Of a stretch of DNA of 64,000 nt, positions 16,890-25,798 are shown piece after piece (the first letter of the stretch is position 1; every line of letters starts with the position of its first letter). Made by a program: the position numbers and the translations under genes. The stretch is from positions 2,728,001 to 2,792,000 of the forward strand of contig NZ_JAJNEC010000005.1 in NCBI RefSeq assembly GCF_021044425.1, given 5' to 3'. Source of the DNA: Niabella pedocola (lineage in GTDB: Bacteria > Bacteroidota > Bacteroidia > Chitinophagales > Chitinophagaceae). The notes below the pieces were generated by a model, which was not told the DNA's origin, made no database searches, and saw only the letters and a list, made by a program, of their open reading frames with translations.

Positions 16890-18881
16890 CTATACCAGGT
16901 TCAGTTCAATGCTGACAACGGTTCCGTTGCCAGGCTCGGAACGGATATCCAGCTGACCGTTCAGGTAGTTTACCCGGTTTTTTATATTATGAATGCCCGA
17001 TCCTTTTTTTTCGGCTAGGCTCCCGGGCGTAAAGCCGGTTCCATCATCTTCCATTGTAATAAAGAACCGGTTTGCGTTCTGACTGCATTGCAGCAGCACA
17101 TAACTGGCCTTTGCATGCTTTACGGTATTCGACAACAGCTCCTGTATGATGCGGTAAATATGCACCTGCTTTAACCGGTCAATGTCGGATCGGATATGTA
17201 TCGGTTGAAAATCGATCTTCAGTCCCTCTTTCATATAAAATCCGCAAAGATCCTTAAGCGCGGTTTCCAGCCCGAATTCGATCAGGGACTGTGGCATCAG
17301 GTTGCGGGCCACCCGCCGGAGTTCTTCAACGGAATGATCAAGCTGGTGCAGGATTTTATAAAAAGGCGGATCTGTGGCCGGGTTCAGGTGATGCTTTGCC
17401 CAGGACGAGAAATTTATTTTTACACCGGAAAGCAGTCCGCCCAGTCCGTCATGCAGATCTCTTGCCAGTCGTTCGCGTTCCCGTTCCTCGCCTTCGAGGA
17501 TAGAGCGGGTAATGGTGAGCTGCTGTTGCTGAGCCAGTTCCTTTAATTGCTGCCGGTGGTTTACCGCTTCCTGCTCCAGTAATTTTTTATGGCTTTTGTA
17601 ATAGAAATAATAGAAAATGGCAAAGGCCAGCAGCAGAAGACAGGCACCACCCAGTAAAAAATTAAACAACCGGTTCTTACTGGCCTGCAATGCCGCCTGG
17701 GCATTGGCTGCTTTTAAGGAGGCTACCTGTTTTTCCGATTCCGCTGTTTTGTAACGGGCCTCCATATCATTGATGTCGTTCCGGAACCGGCTTTCGTGCA
17801 GGCTATCGCTCAGATTGCTATACAACACCTGGTAGCGGAAAGCTACCGGGTAATGATTAAGACCGGAATAGACCAGCGCTGATTTACGGTATACCTCCAG
17901 CCGGTTCTGATCCATTTCCATATTCCGCGGGTCGGAGGAAAGGATATTTAATACGGTAAGGGCGTTTTGAAATTCCCCGGCTTCTATCAAACAGTCAAGC
18001 TTGTAAAAATTCAGTTCGTCTATGAAGTATACCTTATTGGGACCGCTGGCTTTTTCAATGGCCCTGTCAAAGCTCTGTACGGCTTCCCTGTATTGTTTTT
18101 GTCCCTTCAGGTACAGCCCTTCAATCATATAATAGCCTGCGTATTGATCGGATTCGGGGTATTTGAAAAGGATCTGTTTAAAAGCGTTTAAGGTTTCTTT
18201 GGCTTTATCCCATTTTTTTAGCAGGATATAATTTTCACCCGAACGTTTATAAGCGGCGATCAGGCGGCTCTCCGATTTCAGGCGGAGCAATATGGAAATG
18301 GCCCTGTCAAAATAGGTTTCTGCCTTTTCATTTTGATCGAGGTTCATAAACGCCACGCCAACCCCTACGTAATGTGTGGCCAGGGATGCGGAGTCATTGG
18401 CCTGTTCGGCCAGGGGGATGGCTTTTGAAAGCATGAGCTGGATATAACCTTTATCATCATCGGCTTTTTGCCGCATTACGGCCCGGCTGCTCCAGGCTGT
18501 AGAGCGGATGGTGAGCGCTTCTTTTACAGGAGAGGCGGACAGTCCTTCCTCTACTTTTTTATAAAGGGCTTCGCTTTGTTCGGTAGCGCCGGTATAAAAC
18601 AGGTAGTAGGCTTCTGTGGCATTAGCCACCTGGGTGAGGAAGGGGCTGGAGGCGGCCAGTGCCCTGCCCCGGGCAATACAGCCCCGGGCCTTTAGGGTAT
18701 CTTTGGAAATCCAGTAGGTAGCGAGCTGAAAGTTGACCCGTGCCTTAACACTGTCACTAACGGGTTGCGTTAATACCTGTTGCAGACTGTCGATATACTG
18801 TGGTGTATACAGATAATATTGCGCCCGCGCGGTAGTGCTCCACCACAACGCCAGCACCAGCACAAAATATTTTAAATACAT
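16890..18881 (-). CDS. TPR sensor histidine kinase (HisKA_3), orphan
   Basis: A 663-residue protein: signal peptide (about 1-20), TPR-type repeats to about residue 400, one membrane helix (about 405-425, LLGGACLLLLAFAIFYYFYY), coiled coil, then HisKA_3 with the phospho-His in RERERLARDLHDGLGGLLSG. The ATPase domain has an N-box QELLSNTVKHAKAS and G-boxes DDGTGF and GSGIHNIKNRVNYLNGQ. All kinase motifs are intact. No response regulator gene is adjacent, so its partner is elsewhere; the 2675-3340 regulator already has a kinase beside it. The input signal is probably periplasmic. Confidence 0.9.
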   Translation of the reverse strand: MYLKYFVLVLALWWSTTARAQYYLYTPQYIDSLQQVLTQPVSDSVKARVNFQLATYWISKDTLKARGCIARGRALAASSPFLTQVANATEAYYLFYTGATEQSEALYKKVEEGLSASPVKEALTIRSTAWSSRAVMRQKADDDKGYIQLMLSKAIPLAEQANDSASLATHYVGVGVAFMNLDQNEKAETYFDRAISILLRLKSESRLIAAYKRSGENYILLKKWDKAKETLNAFKQILFKYPESDQYAGYYMIEGLYLKGQKQYREAVQSFDRAIEKASGPNKVYFIDELNFYKLDCLIEAGEFQNALTVLNILSSDPRNMEMDQNRLEVYRKSALVYSGLNHYPVAFRYQVLYSNLSDSLHESRFRNDINDMEARYKTAESEKQVASLKAANAQAALQASKNRLFNFLLGGACLLLLAFAIFYYFYYKSHKKLLEQEAVNHRQQLKELAQQQQLTITRSILEGEERERERLARDLHDGLGGLLSGVKINFSSWAKHHLNPATDPPFYKILHQLDHSVEELRRVARNLMPQSLIEFGLETALKDLCGFYMKEGLKIDFQPIHIRSDIDRLKQVHIYRIIQELLSNTVKHAKASYVLLQCSQNANRFFITMEDDGTGFTPGSLAEKKGSGIHNIKNRVNYLNGQLDIRSEPGNGTVVSIELNLV

Positions 18882-19289
18882 GCGGATCCGATAAGGGTTT
18901 TGAATAGCTCCTTTATGTGTAACGCCGCTCCGGAACCATTCGCAACAATGCCCTGCAGCAAAGACCGTTCAGGGTCACAGGGTAGCAGGTTGCGTGGTAA
19001 CGGCTGCAGCTATTGCTTTACGGGTCAGCACATATTCGAGGTAATGTAAAGCTAAAGTTCTTTTTTGATATAACAGAAGCCGGAGCCGGTAAACCTGCCT
19101 GTTTGGCGATAGACCTGCACTTCCCCAGGGAAAGAATCCAGGTTTGACGTTTCAGGTTTCAGGTTGAGTTGGGTTCCGTTTGAGATTTGAAGTAAGGGCA
19201 AAACTTCGGATTCCTGCGGTACAGACCGGGAGCGACCAGCGGGATGATCGTTGATCGGCGACGACTTCTTCTCTTCTATATTTAATGTT
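18882..19289. other. Gap of 408 bp with repeats and a possible gene tail
   Basis: Between 19138 and 19185 lie short-period repeats of the CAGGTTTCAGG/TTTGAGATTTG kind. A minus-strand frame ending at 19052 reads EVQVYRQTGRFTGSGFCYIK then KEL and stop right after these repeats. It looks like the tail of a truncated gene, but I cannot name one. Confidence 0.35.
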
Positions 19290-20114
19290 TTACAATCCCT
19301 CAGCATCTTTCACTACCCGGAATCCAAGGTTGCTAAAAGAAGCGTGCGGGTTAACCGACCCGATATCCACGGCATTATAAAAGTTACACGCGTTTTTGCT
19401 GCACCACCAGGAACCTCCCCGGGCATGTGCCACGCGGCGGCCCTTATCTCTTGGCAGGGATCCGCTGCAAAATTCAAATACATTTCCGAATACATCATAC
19501 AGGCCCCAGGGGTTGGGTTGAAAGCGGGCTACCGGAGCAGTATACATAAAGCCATCGGTGCTATCCGCCTGCAGATGATCGCGGCCCTGCCAGATATTGG
19601 CATAGCGGCTGATACTTTCAGCAGTAACGCCCTTGAAATATTTGGTAGCGGAGCCCGCCCGCGCCGCGATCTCCCATTCTTCCAGCGTAGGTAGCCGCAC
19701 ACCGGCCCATTTGCAATACACCAGCGCATCGGTGAAACTGATGCCCGTAACCGGGTGGTTCATCTTCCCGGTAATACCGCCCCTGGCGACCCCGTTGGGA
19801 TAACGCCAGTAGGCCGTGCTGTCATCCAGCCACCGGAACTCTTCCAGGCCCGGCTCAAATACCAGGGCATCTTTAAAACGTTCAGCCTCGGTTTGATAAC
19901 CGGTAGCCAAAATGAACCGTTCAAATTCGGCGTTGGTGAGTTCCGTGGCCGCTATGGAAAATGCCTTTATAGTGATCCTGCGCCGTGGATTTTCAACGCT
20001 TCCTTTAAGACCTACTTCGTAGCTGCCCGCGGGTATTTTTATAAACGATTGCTCCTGGGAATATACGCCGGTATAACAGTAAATAAGCAGGAGCAGGGTC
20101 GCTATTGTTTTCAT
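19290..20114 (-). CDS. Secreted formylglycine-generating-enzyme-like protein (SUMF1 family)
   Basis: A 274-residue protein with a signal peptide (to about residue 19) and an FGE-sulfatase domain. Family marks are the N-terminal FIKIPAGSYEVG, ATELTNAEFERFILATGY, VTGISFTDALVYCKWAGVRL, LPTLEEWEIAARAG, DVFGNVFEF and GGSWWC. The two active-site cysteines of aerobic FGE are present in the C-x4-C arrangement, Cys238 and Cys243 (WCSKNAC). The C-terminal LGFRVV is normal. FGE converts a sulfatase cysteine to formylglycine, but many SUMF1 proteins have other jobs. No sulfatase gene is in the window. It is the last gene of a likely operon, 7 bases after the third paralogue gene. Confidence 0.88.
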   Translation of the reverse strand: MKTIATLLLLIYCYTGVYSQEQSFIKIPAGSYEVGLKGSVENPRRRITIKAFSIAATELTNAEFERFILATGYQTEAERFKDALVFEPGLEEFRWLDDSTAYWRYPNGVARGGITGKMNHPVTGISFTDALVYCKWAGVRLPTLEEWEIAARAGSATKYFKGVTAESISRYANIWQGRDHLQADSTDGFMYTAPVARFQPNPWGLYDVFGNVFEFCSGSLPRDKGRRVAHARGGSWWCSKNACNFYNAVDIGSVNPHASFSNLGFRVVKDAEGL

Positions 20115-20121
20115 AACGCGG

Positions 20122-20862
20122 TTATTTTACCAGTGTTTTTAAAGAACGCTTTCCTGTTCTGGATGTATAATAGGCCATTGTTGTGGTTAAAATAAAAGCT
20201 TCTGTGGTTTTATCAGCATCAACCGTTACCTGATAACCGACCGGGTCGCCATACAGGTGGTTGTAATATTCCGACTGCGTAAAGCTGCTAAATACATCAT
20301 GCGCCATCAGCGCCATAAAGGTAGTAAGAACATCCGTATCATCCGGCCGTTGCCGGTAGTAAGCCATCATGGCAGGGATGAATTCCCATCCGTTTATTTC
20401 AATAATGGCTTGTTTGATGTTGATGCCCCAGCTTTTCTTTTGTTGAATGACCTCATTGAGGAAGGTTATCACAGAATCCCGGTTCATTTTCAGAAACTGG
20501 ATCTGGCGGAAGCTTAATGTATTTTCATTATAGCCAAAGCTTAATCTTGGAAACAGTTTTCCGCGCTGAAAAAAATAGGTGAACCTTGCACAATTCTGAA
20601 GGTACCGTTCGGGATAGATCATGGCATAGGTGAATTTTTCCCGGATGCTCAATGAATCATAAGCCCCCTGGGATACCGGTTTATTCCTGTAGGATTCCCG
20701 GCTGTTCTTGTATTGCTGTATAAAGGCCTGTATGCGCTCCAGTCCGAAGCCGGGGTTGGTTAGGCGTCTGAAATCGGGTAACCCGTTGTTTTTCGCGGGG
20801 GCGGTTTGCCCAAAACCCGGGAGGCTCATGGTGATCCAGAGCATGATCTGAATAATTCTCAT
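20122..20862 (-). CDS. Secreted protein of an unrecognised tandem family, paralogue 1
   Basis: A 246-residue protein with a signal peptide (MRIIQIMLWITMSLPGFGQ). It shares a conserved core with the two genes upstream: SLSIREKFTYAMIYPERYLQ-NC, then RQIQFLKMNRDSVITFL, then INIKQAIIEINGWEFIPAMM-YY, then DVLTTFMALM and a YNHLYG ending. It is the most divergent of the three; for example it has GINIKQ where the others have GVNYKN. The cysteine in the first core block is kept in all three. I recognise no family and no catalytic motif. It is followed after 7 bases by the FGE-like gene. Confidence 0.75.
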   Translation of the reverse strand: MRIIQIMLWITMSLPGFGQTAPAKNNGLPDFRRLTNPGFGLERIQAFIQQYKNSRESYRNKPVSQGAYDSLSIREKFTYAMIYPERYLQNCARFTYFFQRGKLFPRLSFGYNENTLSFRQIQFLKMNRDSVITFLNEVIQQKKSWGINIKQAIIEINGWEFIPAMMAYYRQRPDDTDVLTTFMALMAHDVFSSFTQSEYYNHLYGDPVGYQVTVDADKTTEAFILTTTMAYYTSRTGKRSLKTLVK

Positions 20863-20931
20863 AATGAAGATAACCGGTTAAGGATCGGTTTATGGAAATA
20901 GACGTGGCAGCGCCGTTTTTCCATAAATGCC

Positions 20932-21681
20932 TTATGCAGGTTTCCGTTCCTTATAATAGGCCCTTGCCCTTGCGATGATCAGCGCTTCATTGGCGCTGTT
21001 GTATTCCAGCGCCGTTTCATGATTGCCATCGATACCATATAGTCTTTTATGGGAAGCGGAACGGATAAAAGGCATGAACGTCCCGCGCTTCATCAGCAGC
21101 ATTAATACGGTGAGCAGGTCCTTGTCTTTTTTATCCGCCGTGTAAAAGTCGATGAGGTAGGGAATCATTTCCCAGCCATCTATTTCCACCAGTGCATTTT
21201 TATAATTCACACCCATCCGGCGGCTGCGGTTGGCCGACTCCCGGATCAATGCCATCACCGAATCGCGGTTGCTGCGTAAAAAATCCAGCTGCCGGCTGCT
21301 CCAGGTTTCTTCATCGCCTTCAGACACCAGGTACCCGAAGATCTCTTTGTGCTCATTGGCGTGGATCATATTTATGTCGCAATTTTGCGCATACATTTCC
21401 GGGTGTATCATCGCATAGGTGAACTTTTCGCGCAGCGACAGCGATTGATAAACGGTGTCTGTTAATGCGCTGATGCCTTCATCGCCGCTTTCGCCCGGTT
21501 TGTCTTTGATGGCCGCAATCTGCTTTTTTACATTGTCCAGTCCATAGGGAGGTACGGTGGTTTTCTGCCGGAATTCACGGTAAGCCATGGCCGCCTTTGG
21601 TGGCTGCTGGTAAGCCGCGTCCTGGGCCTGTGCCCCAAATAAGCAGGTATAAAAGAGCAGCAACAGTAACGATTGTTTCAT
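20932..21681 (-). CDS. Secreted protein of an unrecognised tandem family, paralogue 2
   Basis: A 249-residue protein with a signal peptide (MKQSLLLLLFYTCLFGAQA-Q). The core blocks are SLSLREKFTYAMIHPEMYAQ-NC, RQLDFLRSNRDSVMALIRES, RRMGVNYKNALVEIDGWEMI-PYLIDFY, LLTVLMLLMKRGTF and KRLYG. The N-terminal 60 residues differ from the siblings except for a short YGLDNVKKQIAAI block, which the others carry as YGLSKIKALI and FGLERIQAFI. Spacing of 69 bases to paralogue 1 and 18 bases from paralogue 3 supports one transcript. Function is unknown. Confidence 0.75.
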   Translation of the reverse strand: MKQSLLLLLFYTCLFGAQAQDAAYQQPPKAAMAYREFRQKTTVPPYGLDNVKKQIAAIKDKPGESGDEGISALTDTVYQSLSLREKFTYAMIHPEMYAQNCDINMIHANEHKEIFGYLVSEGDEETWSSRQLDFLRSNRDSVMALIRESANRSRRMGVNYKNALVEIDGWEMIPYLIDFYTADKKDKDLLTVLMLLMKRGTFMPFIRSASHKRLYGIDGNHETALEYNSANEALIIARARAYYKERKPA

Positions 21682-21699
21682 TGAATTGATTTTTTCGGA

Positions 21700-22425
21700 T
21701 CAGCTTTTGGTACTTCTTTTTTTGTAATAGTCCATAGCGGTTTTTAAAAGAAATTGTTCGGCAGCAGGGGAATAATGAATGGCCGATTGGTAATTGCTGC
21801 TTTTGCCATACAATTGTTCATAATAGGTGGTATGTAAAAAGTCATCAAAAGATCCCTGCTTCATTAATAAGATCAGCGTGGTAAGTATGTCCATGTCATT
21901 GGCTGCTTTATAATAGCGGATCATAAAAGGGATCATCTCCCAGCCATCTATAATGGTAATGGCGTTTTTATAATTGACACCCATTTTTTTACTTTCATCA
22001 ACGGATCTTATGACCCAGGTCATTACAGAGTCTCTGTTGTCCTTGAGAAAGCGAACCTGCCGGTCGCTCAGGCTGTACTCATAAAAGGTTGTGATCAGGT
22101 TGCTAAATACTTTATCCGGTTCGAAGAGTTGCCGGGGAATGAGGCTGCAATTTTGCGCATATCGTTCCGGGTGTATCATGGCATAAGTAAATTTCTCCTG
22201 CAGAGACAGGGAACCGAAGGCTCCCATGGACAAAGGACTTTGGGCAAAGGGCCTACCGGTCTTTCGCTGTTCCAGGTCTATCAGCGCCTTAATTTTTGAC
22301 AGACCATAGGAAGGGGTTGAGGCTTGCACTCTGAATGAAACTGCGGGAGCTGCGGTCTGCTGGCACCGGCCGGCATCAGCCGTCGTAAGTAAAACCGTCA
22401 GCATAAATAAGATGGCGCGATTCAT
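21700..22425 (-). CDS. Secreted protein of an unrecognised tandem family, paralogue 3
   Basis: A 241-residue protein with a signal peptide (to about residue 21). Core blocks: SLSLQEKFTYAMIHPERYAQ-NC, RQVRFLKDNRDSVMTWVIRS, KKMGVNYKNAITIIDGWEMI-PFMIRYY, DILTTLILLMKQGSF and YYEQLYG. It is closer to paralogue 2 than to paralogue 1 by eye. The helix-rich composition and the repeated aromatic/asparagine motifs suggest a compact all-helical domain. It is preceded 40 bases upstream by the GNAT gene. Function is unknown. Confidence 0.75.
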   Translation of the reverse strand: MNRAILFMLTVLLTTADAGRCQQTAAPAVSFRVQASTPSYGLSKIKALIDLEQRKTGRPFAQSPLSMGAFGSLSLQEKFTYAMIHPERYAQNCSLIPRQLFEPDKVFSNLITTFYEYSLSDRQVRFLKDNRDSVMTWVIRSVDESKKMGVNYKNAITIIDGWEMIPFMIRYYKAANDMDILTTLILLMKQGSFDDFLHTTYYEQLYGKSSNYQSAIHYSPAAEQFLLKTAMDYYKKRSTKS

Positions 22426-22465
22426 AAACGGTAGTTTTAAAAATGAGGAATATGATTAAAGATCC

Positions 22466-22963
22466 TTAAATTTCTTTCTGATAGCCCACCACATCCAGCA
22501 CTTTTCCGAATTTTTCCCCTACATTTTTGAAATGGGCGCATTTGACGTACCCGTTCTTCTCAAAAAAATGAATGCTCCGGTCATTGTCGCCGGAGATAAT
22601 GGCCAGCAGGTTTTTAAAACCGGCCTCCCGCGCATGTGCCTCCAGTTGCGTAAGCGCTGTTTGCCCGATCCCTTTTACATAACAGTCATGCGCCAGGTAA
22701 ATGGTCAGTTCGGCCGTTTTATCATAAGCCTGCCGCTTTTTATAATTGGTAAGGTAACAATATCCTGCCGGCTGCCCCTGGTTGTGGATCAGCCAGGATT
22801 TGAACCTGGGATGTCCGATATAGATAAATTCCTTTAGTTCGTCTGTAGTAACCGGTTCGGTATGAAACGTAGCGGTGGAATGGAGCACATACCAGTCGTA
22901 GATCTGCTTCACGGCCGGCAGATCTTCCGCCGCAAGTTCTTTAAGGGTGATATCGGGTCCCAT
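22466..22963 (-). CDS. GNAT acetyltransferase, phosphinothricin-acetyltransferase-like
   Basis: A 165-residue GCN5-related N-acetyltransferase. The N-terminus ITLKELAAEDLPAVKQIYDW-Y and STATFHTEP match the PAT-like subfamily; the acetyl-CoA loop is around CYVKGIGQTALTQLEAHARE. The C-terminus has SIHFFEKNGYVKCAHFKNVG. The substrate is an amine or amino acid analogue, unknown. It lies 24 bases after the M28 peptidase gene and 40 bases before paralogue 3. Confidence 0.88.
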   Translation of the reverse strand: MGPDITLKELAAEDLPAVKQIYDWYVLHSTATFHTEPVTTDELKEFIYIGHPRFKSWLIHNQGQPAGYCYLTNYKKRQAYDKTAELTIYLAHDCYVKGIGQTALTQLEAHAREAGFKNLLAIISGDNDRSIHFFEKNGYVKCAHFKNVGEKFGKVLDVVGYQKEI

Positions 22964-22987
22964 ATTATTGATAAGGCAAAGATATGT

Positions 22988-24361
22988 TTAGAATCCATAT
23001 TGATCTACCAGGTAGATCAGGGCTGCCAGGTTCACGGCGCCCAACTCCAGCTCGCGTTTGTTTACGGCTTCAAACACATCGGAGCGCGCATGATGAATAT
23101 CGAAATAGCGCTGCGAATCGGGCAACAGCTCCGCCATAGGCACATTTAGTTTTTCGTGGATAAACGATACGTCGGTACCGCCGCCGCCGCGGGTAAACTG
23201 GTTGGCCCCGTAAGGCTCCAGCAGCGGGATCCAGCTTTTTAACTGCGCAAACTGTGCATCATTGCAGGTAACGCCAAAGCCACGGGGTGTAAAACCGCCG
23301 GCATCACTCTCCAATGCCAGGAGGTGTTTTTCCTGCCTGTTTTTTGCAGCTTCATCTGCGTACCGGGCGCCACCTCTTGCGCCGTTTTCCTCGTTGGCAA
23401 AAAGCACAAAGCGGATGGTTCTTTTGGGTCTGTAGCCAAGGGCTTTGTAAGCTCTTAATATTTCAATGGTCTGCGTAATACCGGCTCCGTCGTCGTGGGC
23501 CCCTTCGCAAATATCCCAGCTGTCCAGGTGACCGCCCACAGTGATGATCTCGTTGGGGAATTCGGTGCCTTTTAATTCTCCAATAATATTATGTCCCTTT
23601 GCATCCGGCAGAAAATGTCCCATTGTTTTAAGGAATAATGATACAGGCGTTCCTTTACCAAGCTCGGCTGCCAGCCAGTCGGCGTCCTTTAGTCCAATGG
23701 CTACTGCGGGTATCTTTTTATAAGCGGAATCATACCGCGTGCCGCCGGTATGGGGGTTATTGTCAACGCTGTGGCTCATACTGCGTACCAGGCTGGCCAG
23801 GGCGCCGTATTTTGCAGCCAGGGAAGTGCCGCGCGTGCGGTATTTTACCGCATCGCCATAGGCTTCAAAAGTTCGTATGAACCGGGGATTGAAGGGATAA
23901 TTATAAAAAACGATTTTTCCTTTTAGCTGGTCTTTTTTTGCCTCCAGCTCCTCAAAGGAACGGATAAGGATCACCGGGGCGTTAATGCCCTTTGTTCCGG
24001 TACCTTCCGTATTTCCCAGCGCCAATACATCCAGTGCCTTTTTTGTTCCATTGGCCAGGGTGGCCGTTGCCTGGTCGTTGCCGCCGCGTACCCAGTGGGG
24101 CACCATGCATTCCTGTTTAAAAGTACGTTCACTGCCGCTTTTTTGAAGCAGCTGATAGCCCCATGCCTCTGCCTGGTACATTTGAGGGGAGCCGGCCAAT
24201 CTGCCCCCAATGGTTTTGGTAAGCGTTCTCAGGTTTTCGTAGGCCTGGCTGTTGACCAGTATTTCATCGGCGATCTTCCGGATAAATGTTTCATCTTTTG
24301 TTTGAGCCGGCAGGTTTAGCCAAAAAAATACGCCTGCGATCCAAAACAATTTTTTGCCCAT
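22988..24361 (-). CDS. Secreted M28-family metallo-aminopeptidase
   Basis: A 457-residue protein with a signal peptide (about 1-19). A PA-domain-like insert precedes the M28 catalytic domain. Zinc ligands appear in GGHLDSWDICEGAHDDGAG (His and Asp), ANEENGARGG (catalytic Glu pair) and DIHHARSDVF (His), with an Asp in LESDAGGF. All are intact, so an active periplasmic or secreted aminopeptidase or carboxypeptidase-like enzyme is expected. It is the first gene of the minus-strand run that leads to the three paralogues and the FGE-like gene. Confidence 0.9.
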   Translation of the reverse strand: MGKKLFWIAGVFFWLNLPAQTKDETFIRKIADEILVNSQAYENLRTLTKTIGGRLAGSPQMYQAEAWGYQLLQKSGSERTFKQECMVPHWVRGGNDQATATLANGTKKALDVLALGNTEGTGTKGINAPVILIRSFEELEAKKDQLKGKIVFYNYPFNPRFIRTFEAYGDAVKYRTRGTSLAAKYGALASLVRSMSHSVDNNPHTGGTRYDSAYKKIPAVAIGLKDADWLAAELGKGTPVSLFLKTMGHFLPDAKGHNIIGELKGTEFPNEIITVGGHLDSWDICEGAHDDGAGITQTIEILRAYKALGYRPKRTIRFVLFANEENGARGGARYADEAAKNRQEKHLLALESDAGGFTPRGFGVTCNDAQFAQLKSWIPLLEPYGANQFTRGGGGTDVSFIHEKLNVPMAELLPDSQRYFDIHHARSDVFEAVNKRELELGAVNLAALIYLVDQYGF

Positions 24362-24575
24362 GCTGTTATTTGTTTTCTGTAAAGGTAAAAGTTTACAAAA
24401 GATCTGGTTCTGAAAATTGAGGGGCGATTCATTTTTTACGGCAGGGAGATGGCCCGCCTGTTGTGCGGCGCAGTTTTAATGCCGTTGCATAACCGGGGTT
24501 CTACGAATTGTGGCGGTTAACAAAAAGGTGATATGCCCCGGAAAAGAACGGATCGGTAATTATCAAAGCAAAACA

Positions 24576-24583
24576 TATCTTTG
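24576..24583 (+). promoter_or_regulatory. -7-like TATCTTTG just before bshA
   Basis: Matches TAnnTTTG, 3 bases before the bshA ATG at 24587. If used, the mRNA would start at or inside the start codon (leaderless). No -33 TTTG is at the right distance, so chance cannot be excluded. Confidence 0.3.
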
Positions 24584-24586
24584 GGT

Positions 24587-25714
24587 ATGCGAATTGGAAT
24601 CGTTTGTTATCCTACCTACGGCGGAAGCGGTGTATTGGCAACAGAATTAGGGAAAGCCCTTGCGGAAAAAGGCCATTTTGTGCATTTTATCACCTACCAG
24701 CAGCCGGTGAGGTTAAACGGGTTTATTCCCAATATTTATTATCACGAAGTACAGGTACCTACCTACCCGTTGTTTGATTTTCCGCCTTATGAAACGGCGC
24801 TCGCAAGCACCATGGTGGATGTGATCAAGAACTATAACCTGGACCTGCTGCATGTGCACTATGCCATTCCGCATGCTTCGGCGGCCTATATGGCCAAAAA
24901 GATCGTGGAAAGAGAGGGCAAGCATATCCCGGTGATCACCACATTGCATGGAACGGATATTACCCTGGTTGGCCGCGATAAAACCTACGCCCCGGTGGTG
25001 GCTTTTTCTATCAACCAAAGCGATGTGATCACGGCCGTGTCCAATAACCTAAGAGAAGAAACCTATAAAAACTTTGATATCCGCAAAGACATCGAAGTGG
25101 TATACAATTTTATTGATGTTACCCGTTTCAATCATAAACCACTGGATGCTTTTAAAAAAGTGCTGGCGCCAAACGGAGAACGGATCCTGCTGCATGCGTC
25201 CAACTTCCGTAAAATAAAACGGGTGCAGGATGTGGTAAAGGTATTTTATGAAGTGCAAAAGAACATTCCTGCAAAACTGTTGCTGGTAGGGGATGGTCCC
25301 GAGCGGCAAACAGCGGAAGAGCATGGAAGAGAACTGGGGATCTTTGATAAGCTGGTATTTGTAGGTAAGCAGGAGCAGATGGAGGAGATCTTTGCGGTTG
25401 CTGATCTGTTCTTACTGACCTCCGAATATGAAAGCTTCGGACTGGCGGCGCTGGAGGCGATGGCATCCAGGGTGCCGGTTATTTCCACCAACGCAGGCGG
25501 ATTGGGTGAAGTAAACGTAGAAGGGGTAACAGGGTTCCTGGCAAATGTAGGCGATGTAGCCACCATGAGTGAAAAAGCACTGTACATCTTAAAGGACGAT
25601 ACGATACTGAACGAATTTAAACAGCGGGCATTTGAGCATGCGCAGCAATTTAATATTGATGCGATCATACCCGAATACGAAGCTATCTACCGGCGGTTTT
25701 GTAAAGATTGTTAA
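24587..25714 (+). CDS. bshA: N-acetyl-alpha-D-glucosaminyl L-malate synthase
   Basis: A 375-residue GT4 glycosyltransferase. I start at the ATG at 24587 because MRIGIVCYPTYGGSGVLATE matches the BshA N-terminus. Other family blocks are GHFVHFITYQQPVRL, DLLHVHYAIPHASAAY, VITTLHGTDITLVG, VVYNFIDVTRFNHK and ESFGLAALEAMASRVPVIST. It joins GlcNAc from UDP-GlcNAc to L-malate, the first step of bacillithiol synthesis in the cytosol. No other bsh gene is in the window. Length is normal. Convergent with the DUF1080 gene, separated by a strong inverted repeat. Confidence 0.93.
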   Translation: MRIGIVCYPTYGGSGVLATELGKALAEKGHFVHFITYQQPVRLNGFIPNIYYHEVQVPTYPLFDFPPYETALASTMVDVIKNYNLDLLHVHYAIPHASAAYMAKKIVEREGKHIPVITTLHGTDITLVGRDKTYAPVVAFSINQSDVITAVSNNLREETYKNFDIRKDIEVVYNFIDVTRFNHKPLDAFKKVLAPNGERILLHASNFRKIKRVQDVVKVFYEVQKNIPAKLLLVGDGPERQTAEEHGRELGIFDKLVFVGKQEQMEEIFAVADLFLLTSEYESFGLAALEAMASRVPVISTNAGGLGEVNVEGVTGFLANVGDVATMSEKALYILKDDTILNEFKQRAFEHAQQFNIDAIIPEYEAIYRRFCKDC

Positions 25715-25729
25715 AACGGGTTTAAAGCA

Positions 25730-25774
25730 ATCAGCCTTCAGCTTTTGGCACAATGCTTATAGCTGAAGGCTGAT
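25730..25774. terminator. Bidirectional hairpin between bshA and DUF1080 gene
   Basis: Perfect 14-bp arms ATCAGCCTTCAGCT (25730-25743) and AGCTGAAGGCTGAT (25761-25774). A third partial AAGCTGATAGC unit follows. The arms are built from the same TTCAGC/CAGCC short-period repeats found after other genes. Location between convergent genes favours termination in both directions. Confidence 0.65.
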
Positions 25775-25798
25775 GTATGAAAGCTGATAGCGAAATGC

